A stretch of DNA of 37,976 nucleotides. It comes from RGIG4074 sp964459165 (GTDB taxonomy: Bacteria; Bacillota; Clostridia; Christensenellales; Borkfalkiaceae). Made by a program: the position numbers and the translations under genes. The DNA lies in contig CAYWKM010000012.1 of assembly GCA_964459165.1 (NCBI GenBank), positions 1-37,976 of the forward strand, written 5' to 3'. Below the pieces are notes generated by a model. That model saw only the letters and a list, made by a program, of their open reading frames with translations, was not told the origin of the DNA and made no database searches. Shown here piece by piece: positions 24,892 to 31,704 of the stretch (positions are counted from its first letter, which is position 1; every line of letters begins with the position of its first letter).

Positions 24892-26316
24892 ATGAGTGAA
24901 ATAAAGGCAAAACCCGTGCTTATCACGGAGACGATTCTCCGCGACGCGCACCAGTCGCAGGCGGCTACAAGAATGCGCATCGACGAGATGATTCCCGCGC
25001 TCGAACAGCTGGATCAGATCGGCTATTATTCTCTCGAGGCGTGGGGCGGCGCGACGTTCGATACCTGTTTAAGATATCTGAACGAAGATCCTTGGGAAAG
25101 ATTGAGAACGTTAAAGTCCTATCTGAAAAAGACGCCCATTCAGATGCTTTTGAGAGGACAGAATCTTTTGGGATATCGTCATTATTCCGACGACGTCGTC
25201 GAAAAATTTGTTGCAAAGTCGATTGAAAACGGCGTCGGCGTCGTAAGGGTGTTCGACGCGCTCAACGATCCCAGAAATCTCGAAACCGCAATGAAGGCGA
25301 TCAAAAAGTACGGCGGCGTTTGCGAAGCTACCATCTCTTATACGACTTCGCCCTTCCACACGACGGAATATTTCGTCAATCTTGCCAAGACGCTCGAGGA
25401 TATGGGCGCGGACAATATCTGTATTAAAGACATGGCGAACCTTTTGCTTCCTTTCGAGGCGGAAAAACTGGTTGCCGCGCTGAAGAACGCTTTGAAAAGC
25501 GAAACCAAGCTTCATCTTCATACGCATAATACGACGGGTACCGGCGATATGGTCAATCTCATGGCGATTCTTGCCGGCGTGGATATCGTCGATACGGCTC
25601 TCTCGCCTTTGGGCAACGGTACGTCGCAGCCCGCGACAGAACCTCTGGTCGCAACGTTGAAGGGAACGCCTTACGATACCGGAATCGATATCGGTAAGCT
25701 TCTCCCCTTGGTGGAGCACTTCAAGAAGGTCGAGGCGAGGTTGAAGAAGGACGGCATTCTGAAGGAGAAGGTAAAGGGAATCGACGTCAATACGCTTCTT
25801 TATCAGGTGCCCGGCGGAATGCTCTCCAACCTGATCGCTCAGCTCGAAAAAGCGGGCAAGAGCGATAAATTGACGGAGTGTCTCGCCGAGGTTCCCAACG
25901 TGAGGAGGGATTGCGGATATCCTCCTTTGGTTACCCCCTCCAGCCAGATCGTGGGTACGCAGGCGGTTCTCAACGTCGTCACCGGCGAAAGGTATAAAAT
26001 GGTATCGAAGGAGACGAAGGATTTGTTTGCCGGCAAATACGGTAAGCTCCCCGGACCGGTCGACGAGGAGGTCGCAAAGAAGGTCCTCGGCGATACGAAG
26101 CGGATCGATTATCGACCTGCCGACGATTTGCCGCCCGAATACGAAGAAAAGAAGGCGGAACTGATCGAAAAGGGATATTATGAAAAGGAAGAGGACGTTC
26201 TTTCTTATACGGTGTTCGAACAGGTTGCCGAAAACTTCTTTAAATGGAGAATGGCTCGGAAACAGGGCGTAGACAAGGATCTCGCTTCGGATAAGACAAA
26301 GGTTTATCCCGTGTAA
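24892..26316 (+). CDS. oadA: Oxaloacetate/pyruvate carboxyltransferase subunit (OadA, no biotin domain)
   Basis: A 474-residue carboxyltransferase of the OadA / pyruvate carboxylase subunit B / transcarboxylase 5S family. The TIM barrel begins with TETILRDAHQSQAATRM, then LRGQNLLGYRHY, RVFDALND, the carbamylated-lysine segment NICIKDMANLL and the metal ligands LHLHTHNTTG. It ends with the conserved helical region before a biotinyl domain, which is absent here and supplied by the separate carrier two genes upstream. The start is ambiguous: GGAGG (24875-24879) is 6 nt before an in-frame TTG (24886) and 12 nt before the ATG (24892). Last gene of the operon, followed by a strong terminator. Oxaloacetate is the likely substrate. 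Confidence 0.93.
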   Translation: MSEIKAKPVLITETILRDAHQSQAATRMRIDEMIPALEQLDQIGYYSLEAWGGATFDTCLRYLNEDPWERLRTLKSYLKKTPIQMLLRGQNLLGYRHYSDDVVEKFVAKSIENGVGVVRVFDALNDPRNLETAMKAIKKYGGVCEATISYTTSPFHTTEYFVNLAKTLEDMGADNICIKDMANLLLPFEAEKLVAALKNALKSETKLHLHTHNTTGTGDMVNLMAILAGVDIVDTALSPLGNGTSQPATEPLVATLKGTPYDTGIDIGKLLPLVEHFKKVEARLKKDGILKEKVKGIDVNTLLYQVPGGMLSNLIAQLEKAGKSDKLTECLAEVPNVRRDCGYPPLVTPSSQIVGTQAVLNVVTGERYKMVSKETKDLFAGKYGKLPGPVDEEVAKKVLGDTKRIDYRPADDLPPEYEEKKAELIEKGYYEKEEDVLSYTVFEQVAENFFKWRMARKQGVDKDLASDKTKVYPV

Positions 26317-26340
26317 TACGCGTTGTAAACGATACAACCG

Positions 26341-26375
26341 AAATCCGGCGTTCCGAGCGGAACGTCGGATTTTTC
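26341..26375 (+). terminator. Terminator of the decarboxylase operon
   Basis: A 14-bp stem (AATCCGGCGTTCCG with CGGAACGTCGGATT, one G-T pair) and a 2-nt AG between the arms, opening to a slightly larger loop, then TTTTT. It lies 25 nt after the oadA stop. Confidence 0.85.
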
Positions 26376-26429
26376 AAACGGATTTTTTTTAAAATCCTTC
26401 GAACAGAACGAATAAAGAGGAGAATCTGC

Positions 26430-27650
26430 ATGAAGAGAGTCGTCGTCATCGGCGGCGGAGCCTCCGGCATGATGGCGGCGTATGCCGCTGCGGAGAACGG
26501 AAACGACGTGACGTTGCTGGAAAAAAACGAAAAGCTCGGAAAAAAAATTTACATTACGGGCAAGGGACGCTGCAACGTCACCAACGATTGCGCGCCCGAC
26601 GAGTTTCTGACGAAAGTCGTTGACGGACAGAAATTTTTGACCGGCGTCGTCTATTCCTTTCCCCCCGCGAGGACGAAGGAATTTTTAACGCGCTTCGGTT
26701 TGAAGCTCAAGACGGAGAGGGGAAACAGGATCTTCCCCGAAAGCGATCGCGCGAGCGACGTCATCAAAGCGTTCGAGAGGGCTCTTCGCGAATCGAACGT
26801 CCGAATCGAATTGAACGCCGAAGCGAAAAAAATCGTAAAAAAAGAGGACGGCTCGTTCGTCGTTACGGCGGGCGGCGTCGATTGGATCGCGGATAGCGTC
26901 GTCGTCTGCACGGGCGGATTGAGTTACCCTTCCACGGGGAGCACGGGAGACGGTTATCGGTTCGCCAAAGAATTTTTTCATACGGTGACGGCGTTAAAGC
27001 CCGGACTCGCGGGGCTGAACGTACAGGGGAGCTTTTATAAAGATTTGCAGGGACTTTCCTTGAAGAACGTTCGTTTGACGGCGGAAAGCTCAGGCAAGAA
27101 AATTTACGAGGACTTTGGCGAAATGCTCTTCACGCACTTCGGTATTTCCGGTCCCCTCGTCCTTTCGCTTTCGAGCGTCCTTTCGAAATACGATTTAAGC
27201 CACGTCGTTTTGCATCTCGATCTGAAACCCGCGCTGAGTCGGGAACGGCTGGATAAAAGAATTTTGCGCGATTTCGATCAATACAAAAACAAACGGCTGT
27301 TCAACGCCTTGGTCGATTTACTCCCTTCAAAAATGATCGGAGCCGTGATCTCCGCAAGCGGGCTGAACGGCGAAAAAGCGGTCAACGCGGTTACGAGGGA
27401 GGAAAGAGAGGAACTCTTGAACACGTTGAAGGATTTCGAGATGAAGCCGTGCGGATTTCGCGGATTTGAAGAGGCGATCGTCACGATCGGCGGCGTTTCC
27501 TTAAAGGAGATCCACCCCAAAACGATGGAGAGCAAGCTCTGTAAGGGGCTGTATTTTTGCGGGGAAGTCCTCGACGTCGACGCTTACACGGGCGGCTTTA
27601 ATTTGCAAATCGCGTTCGCCACAGGCTATGCCGCGGGCAGGAACGCTTAA
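26430..27650 (+). CDS. HI0933/BaiN-like flavoprotein oxidoreductase
   Basis: A 406-residue NAD(P)/FAD-dependent oxidoreductase of the HI0933 (YhiN/BaiN) family. The N-terminal FAD-binding motif VVVIGGGASGMMAAYAAAE (residues 4-22) is followed by the family hallmark KLGKKIYITGKGRCNVTN. The C-terminal part has TIGGVSLKEIHPKTMESK and the FAD-contact GEVLDVDAYTGGFNLQIA. Members include enzymes acting on bile-acid intermediates, but the substrate for this core-genome version is unknown. Its place before cmk-plsC-ispH is a common Clostridia arrangement. GAGGAGA is upstream of the ATG. Confidence 0.9.
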   Translation: MKRVVVIGGGASGMMAAYAAAENGNDVTLLEKNEKLGKKIYITGKGRCNVTNDCAPDEFLTKVVDGQKFLTGVVYSFPPARTKEFLTRFGLKLKTERGNRIFPESDRASDVIKAFERALRESNVRIELNAEAKKIVKKEDGSFVVTAGGVDWIADSVVVCTGGLSYPSTGSTGDGYRFAKEFFHTVTALKPGLAGLNVQGSFYKDLQGLSLKNVRLTAESSGKKIYEDFGEMLFTHFGISGPLVLSLSSVLSKYDLSHVVLHLDLKPALSRERLDKRILRDFDQYKNKRLFNALVDLLPSKMIGAVISASGLNGEKAVNAVTREEREELLNTLKDFEMKPCGFRGFEEAIVTIGGVSLKEIHPKTMESKLCKGLYFCGEVLDVDAYTGGFNLQIAFATGYAAGRNA

Positions 27651-27713
27651 AAAACGAAGGCGCGTCGTCATAGGGGCTTGGAAGGAGAAAATTGCGCTTT
27701 TTCGCCGCCTTGC

Positions 27714-27742
27714 TTGACGAACGCGATTTTCTGCGTTATAAT
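27714..27742 (+). promoter_or_regulatory. Sigma-A promoter of the aroH/cmk-plsC-ispH/rpsA operon
   Basis: TTGACG (27714-27719), 17 bp, TATAAT (27737-27742), 28 nt before the fused aroH/cmk start codon. GGAG lies 7 nt before that ATG. Confidence 0.82.
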
Positions 27743-27770
27743 AATAAAAAATACCGGTTGGAGAAATACA

Positions 27771-28778
27771 ATGAGAGCCATCAGAGGAGCTACCACGGTG
27801 GAGAGGGACGAGCCGTCGCTCGTCAAGGAAGCCGTTAAGGAATTATTGACCCAAATAAAAGAAAAAAATCAGCTCGGAGGGGAGGAAATTGTCGCCGTTT
27901 TGTTTTCCAATACGTCCGATATCCGTTCTTTCTATCCGGCAAAGGCGGCGAGAGAAGCGGGATTTGAAGGCTGCGCTCTCTTTTCGTCGGCGGAGCCGGA
28001 AATGGAAAATTCGCTTCCTTTCTGTATCCGCGTCATGATTTTTGCGGAGACGGAGCGAAAAGCCGTTCCGGTGTATCTCCGCAACGCAAAGACGTTGCGC
28101 AAGGATTTGTCTTCCGTCGTCAATATCGCGCTCGACGGCCCTGCGGGGAGCGGGAAGAGCACGGTGGCGAAGGCTCTCGCAAAGGATTACGATATCTTAT
28201 ATCTCGACACGGGAGCGATGTATCGCGCCTGCGCGTTGAAAGCGATCCAATGCGGCGTCGACACCAAGGATTCGGAAGCGGTCGCAGCCGTCGTCAAAGA
28301 TATTGACGTCGAAGTAAAATATATAGACGGAACGCAGCATACCTTTCTCGATAAAAGGGACGTCTCGGAAGAAATCCGCAAGCCCGAAGTTTCGATGAAT
28401 ACGTCCAACATTTCCGCCGTAAAATGCGTGAGAGAAAAAATGGTGGAAATGCAGAGGAAGATCGCGTCGTCGCAATCCTGCGTCCTCGACGGGAGGGATA
28501 TCGGTTCCTGCGTCATTCCGCATACGCCCTATAAATTCTTCGTCACGGCCGACAGTCGCGTTCGCGCGCAAAGGCGGTACGACGAGCTGAAGGCAAAGGG
28601 ATACGACGTGAATTTTGAGACGCTTCACGATGAAATCGTCGAGCGGGACAGACAGGATATGACGAGGGAGCTCTCTCCGCTCGTTCAGGCGGAGGACGCC
28701 GTCGTCGTCGATACTTCTCATATGAATATCGACGAGGTCGTTTCGTATATCAAACAAAAGATTCAGGAGAAGGTTTAA
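27771..28778 (+). CDS. Fused AroH-type chorismate mutase and cytidylate kinase
   Basis: A 335-residue two-domain protein. Residues 1 to about 113 are an AroH-class chorismate mutase: the start MRAIRGATTVERDEP, FPAK-like SFYPAKAARE and FCIRVM match the B. subtilis enzyme. Its catalytic Arg7, Glu78, Arg90 and Tyr108 correspond to Arg5, Glu75, Arg87 and Tyr102 here. Residues about 116-335 are a CMP kinase with P-loop LDGPAGSGKST (121-131), YLDTGAMYRACALKA, the LDGRDIGSCVIP block and the LID arginines RRYDELKAKG. The domains join without a linker; the kinase lacks its own start codon and SD. It could make prephenate and CDP/dCDP. It is cotranscribed with plsC and ispH/rpsA. Confidence 0.93.
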   Translation: MRAIRGATTVERDEPSLVKEAVKELLTQIKEKNQLGGEEIVAVLFSNTSDIRSFYPAKAAREAGFEGCALFSSAEPEMENSLPFCIRVMIFAETERKAVPVYLRNAKTLRKDLSSVVNIALDGPAGSGKSTVAKALAKDYDILYLDTGAMYRACALKAIQCGVDTKDSEAVAAVVKDIDVEVKYIDGTQHTFLDKRDVSEEIRKPEVSMNTSNISAVKCVREKMVEMQRKIASSQSCVLDGRDIGSCVIPHTPYKFFVTADSRVRAQRRYDELKAKGYDVNFETLHDEIVERDRQDMTRELSPLVQAEDAVVVDTSHMNIDEVVSYIKQKIQEKV

Positions 28779-28782
28779 CTTC

Positions 28783-29460
28783 ATGGCGGAAAAAAAAGAG
28801 GATATCTATTTTAAAGTCAATAAAAAGGGCAAACACGTTTCCGTTTTTGAAAATATTTTAAGATGCACCGCCATGAAGCTCGTGCGCTTCGTATATCCCT
28901 ATCGGGTTTACGGCAATAAAAGAGTTCCCGACGGTCCCTGCGTATTCGTCGGGAATCATTACCGCATTTGGGACATCATTTACCCGGGCGGACTCACGTG
29001 GGAAGGAATTCATTTCCTCGCGAAAAAATCATTGGCGGACAATAAAATTTTCGGGATTTTCTGTCGAGCCTGCAAAATTATTGCCGTCAACCGAGACGGC
29101 AACGACGTAAGGAGCGCCATTACCGCCATTAAATGCTTAAAACACGGGGATAAGGTTTCCCTTTATCCGGAGGGGACGAGGAACAAAGTCGGAGCGGAAA
29201 TATTGCCTTTTTTCAGCGGAGCTTCCATGTTCGCCGTCAAGGCGAAGGTTCCCATCGTGCCCGTCACGCTCTATAAAAAACCGCGACCCTTTCATGTTTG
29301 TCACGTCATCGTGGGCGATCCGGTGGAACTGAGCGAATTTTACGGCGTGAAACTGACGGAAGAAGTCTTAAAGGAAGCGGATGAAAAAATGAAGCGGATC
29401 ATTTTAAATCAGCGTTACGAGCACGCGAAGGCGCTGGAAGAAAAAAGGGGAAAAAGATGA
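28783..29460 (+). CDS. plsC: 1-acyl-sn-glycerol-3-phosphate acyltransferase (PlsC family)
   Basis: A 225-residue lysophospholipid acyltransferase that makes phosphatidic acid. Motif I HX4D is present in VGNHYRIWDI (about residues 46-55), the acceptor-binding motif in LYPEGTRNK (about 127-135), and motif IV as VPIVPVTLYKK (about 155-165). A hydrophobic segment (about residues 23-42) may mediate membrane association. It starts 4 nt after the aroH/cmk stop with AGGAGAAGG upstream, and its stop overlaps the ispH/rpsA start by 4 nt. This neighbourhood (cmk-plsC-ispH/rpsA) is typical of Clostridia. Confidence 0.92.
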   Translation: MAEKKEDIYFKVNKKGKHVSVFENILRCTAMKLVRFVYPYRVYGNKRVPDGPCVFVGNHYRIWDIIYPGGLTWEGIHFLAKKSLADNKIFGIFCRACKIIAVNRDGNDVRSAITAIKCLKHGDKVSLYPEGTRNKVGAEILPFFSGASMFAVKAKVPIVPVTLYKKPRPFHVCHVIVGDPVELSEFYGVKLTEEVLKEADEKMKRIILNQRYEHAKALEEKRGKR

Positions 29461-31556
29461 AAGTAAGGGGTATCGAGGTTGAAATCGCGAAAGACAGCGG
29501 CTTTTGTCGCGGCGTGAGAAAAGCGGTCGACACGGCAATGTCGATAGAGCCGGAAAACGCGTATATCCTCGGCGAAATCATTCATAACGCCGACGTGTGC
29601 GGAAAAATTGCGGAGAGAGGGCTGATTACCGTAAATTCGGTAGAGGAGGTTCCCGACGGCGCGAGCATGATCGTTCGTTCGCACGGAGTGGGGAAAAAAA
29701 TTTACGAGGAATGCGAAAGGAGAAAAATCCGGATCATCGACTGCACCTGCGAGTTTGTCAAGAGGACGCAGCGAATCGTGGAGCGCGAAAGCGATGCGGG
29801 CAAGGTCATCGTCATCATCGGCGAGATCACGCACCCCGAAGTAATCGGGCTTTGCGGTTGGGCGAAGGGGGAATACCATGTATTTTCCTCGGAAGAGGAC
29901 GATTTTTCCGTTTTGAACTTTAAGCGAATCAGCGTGGTCTGCCAGACGACGTTTTCCAAGGAAAAATTTGATAAAATTGTAAAAAATCTTGAAAAAGATG
30001 ATAGAAAAACAGTTGATGTTTTTCAAACAATTTGTTATACTACTGTTAGTCGCCAAGCGGAGGCTGAGCAATTATCCAAATCTTGCGATGCAATGTTGGT
30101 GATAGGCGGATTGAACAGCAGCAATACAAACAAGCTTTACGGCATATGCGCAAAGAATTGTAAAAACGTATTCAGAATGAAAAACGCAGACGACTTAAAC
30201 TATCAGGTTTTAAAAAATTTTAAAAAGTTGGGTATCGTAATGGGTGCAAGTACCCCGAACGAGCAAACTCAGGAGGTTCTCTTAAATATGGAAGGCATCG
30301 AAACAGAAGAAAACGCAACGACAATGGAAGACGTCGTTGCACAAATGGACAACGGACAGGGCAAGTTCAGAAAAGGTCAGATCGTCAAGGCTATCATTTC
30401 GTCCGCCGACGACGAGGGCGTAGCCGTATTGCTCCCTACCGCCAAAAAAGAAATTCTGCTCGATAAAAACGAAGTTGACTGCGAAACTTATTCCAAGGAA
30501 GATTTTACCGCTAAAATCGGCGAAGAAATCGAGCTTATGGTCGTGGCTCTCAATCCCGTAAAGCTCTCTCAGAAGCAAATCAGAGTGATTGCGGAAGAAG
30601 AAGCTATGATCGCCGATATCGAAGCGGGTAACATTTTTACCGTGGAATGCACCGGCTTCAATAAGGGAGGTCTCACTTCGAATCTCGGCTCCTATGCGAT
30701 TTTCGTTCCCGCGAAAGAAATCAGAAGCGGCTACGTGAAGGAATTGGATAAATATGTGGGCAAGACGCTCAGACTCAAAGCGCTTGAAGTAAAAAAGGAA
30801 TCCAGAAGAAAGGAAATCATCGCTTCTCAGCGCGTGATCATCGAAGAAGAGAAAGCCGCGAAAGAAGCGGCTAAGGCTGCAAGGGAAGCGGAGTTCTTCG
30901 ACAGTATCCACGTAGGCGACGTCGTGGAAGGCAAAGTGGAAAGGACGACTAAGTTCGGCGCATTCGTCTCCGTAAACGGCTTCGATTGCCTCGCGCACAT
31001 CTCCGACCTCAGCTGGAACAGATCGGATAGCATTGAATCCATTGTCGAAATCGGCAAGACCTATCAATTCAAAGTTTTGAAGATAGACGCGGAGAACAAG
31101 AAGGTTTCCATCGGTTATAAGCAGCTTCAGCCCCAGCCTTGGGATCTCGCGGCGGAAAAATACAGCGTCGGCGATATCGTCCACGGGAAGGTGGTAAGAA
31201 TCGTGGCGTTCGGCGCGTTCGTGGAGGTGGAAAAGGGAATCGACGGTCTCGTCCATGTATCTCAGATTTCTCACGAATGGTTGGAAAATCCTACTTCCGT
31301 CCTTACGATCGGTCAGGAGGTAGACGCTAAAATTTTGGCTCTCGATCCCGAAAACAAGAAGATGACGCTTTCGATCAAGGCGCTCGAGCCCAAGCCCGAA
31401 AACGTTCAGAGACGTCCCAGAAGAGACGCTGCGGACGGCGAAGGAGAGGGCAAGCCCAAAAGACAGAGAAGGGAAAGAAATTCCGACGAATACAGAGGCT
31501 GGAGCGACAGCGACGAAAGCGGCGCGTCCATTGCCGATCTGCTCAATCTCAAATAA
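29457..31556 (+). CDS. ispH: IspH (HMBPP reductase) fused to ribosomal protein S1
   Basis: A 699-residue fusion known from Clostridia. Residues 1 to about 277 are 4-hydroxy-3-methylbut-2-enyl diphosphate reductase, the last MEP-pathway enzyme. The three [4Fe-4S] cysteines are C17 (SGFCRGV), C98 (DCTCEFV) and C193 (TICYTT), and GLNSSNTNKL is the substrate-binding SxN motif. The remainder carries four S1 RNA-binding domains (about 298-370, 385-455, 478-550, 563-640), for example DVVEGKVERTTKFGAFV and DIVHGKVVRIVAFGAFVEV, plus a basic, disordered tail. An in-frame ATG at 30288 has AGGAGG 11 nt upstream and a promoter-like sequence at 30013-30041, so a separate 422-residue S1 may also be made. 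Confidence 0.95.
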   Translation: MKVRGIEVEIAKDSGFCRGVRKAVDTAMSIEPENAYILGEIIHNADVCGKIAERGLITVNSVEEVPDGASMIVRSHGVGKKIYEECERRKIRIIDCTCEFVKRTQRIVERESDAGKVIVIIGEITHPEVIGLCGWAKGEYHVFSSEEDDFSVLNFKRISVVCQTTFSKEKFDKIVKNLEKDDRKTVDVFQTICYTTVSRQAEAEQLSKSCDAMLVIGGLNSSNTNKLYGICAKNCKNVFRMKNADDLNYQVLKNFKKLGIVMGASTPNEQTQEVLLNMEGIETEENATTMEDVVAQMDNGQGKFRKGQIVKAIISSADDEGVAVLLPTAKKEILLDKNEVDCETYSKEDFTAKIGEEIELMVVALNPVKLSQKQIRVIAEEEAMIADIEAGNIFTVECTGFNKGGLTSNLGSYAIFVPAKEIRSGYVKELDKYVGKTLRLKALEVKKESRRKEIIASQRVIIEEEKAAKEAAKAAREAEFFDSIHVGDVVEGKVERTTKFGAFVSVNGFDCLAHISDLSWNRSDSIESIVEIGKTYQFKVLKIDAENKKVSIGYKQLQPQPWDLAAEKYSVGDIVHGKVVRIVAFGAFVEVEKGIDGLVHVSQISHEWLENPTSVLTIGQEVDAKILALDPENKKMTLSIKALEPKPENVQRRPRRDAADGEGEGKPKRQRRERNSDEYRGWSDSDESGASIADLLNLK
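30013..30041 (+). promoter_or_regulatory. Possible internal promoter for the S1 half of ispH/rpsA
   Basis: TTGATG (30013-30018), 17 bp, TATACT (30036-30041), with extended -10 TGT just upstream, all inside the ispH coding region in an unusually A/T-rich stretch. It would give a transcript starting about 240 nt before the internal ATG at 30288. Confidence 0.45.
30271..30290 (+). promoter_or_regulatory. rpsA: Internal ribosome-binding site and in-frame ATG for S1
   Basis: AGGAGG (30271-30276) followed after 11 nt by ATG (30288-30290), which is codon 278 of the ispH/rpsA frame and falls exactly at the boundary between the IspH and S1 parts. Initiation here would give a free S1 protein of 422 residues. 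The spacing is slightly long, and the same bases encode Gln-Glu-Val, so chance cannot be excluded. Confidence 0.5.
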
Positions 31557-31566
31557 TAAAAAGGTT

Positions 31567-31606
31567 AAAATCCCGAAAACGGAACTTCCGGCTTTCGGGA
31601 TTTTTT
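31567..31606 (+). terminator. Terminator after ispH/rpsA
   Basis: Arms AAAATCCCGAAA (31567-31578) and TTTCGGGATTTT (31593-31604) with an inner CGGAA-CTT-CCG pairing and a run of T. It starts 11 nt after the stop codon. Confidence 0.85.
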
Positions 31607-31643
31607 ATGCAAAGGGAAATCGAAAAAATCGCGGGAAAGATGT

Positions 31644-31672
31644 TTTACGGTCTTTTCTTTTGTTTATATATA
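31644..31672 (+). promoter_or_regulatory. Weak candidate promoter for htpG
   Basis: TTTACG (31644-31649) and TATATA (31667-31672) are 17 bp apart, about 32 nt before the htpG ATG. Both boxes deviate from consensus. No CIRCE-type inverted repeat is visible. Confidence 0.35.
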
Positions 31673-31704
31673 GAGGGAAAAAAGCAAAAGGAGATATTTT
31701 TCTT

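Noticed and set aside
28105..28125. Internal TTG start for an independent CMP kinase within the aroH/cmk fusion
   Set aside because: AAGGA abuts the TTG with about one base between them, too close for normal initiation, so a single fused product is more likely.
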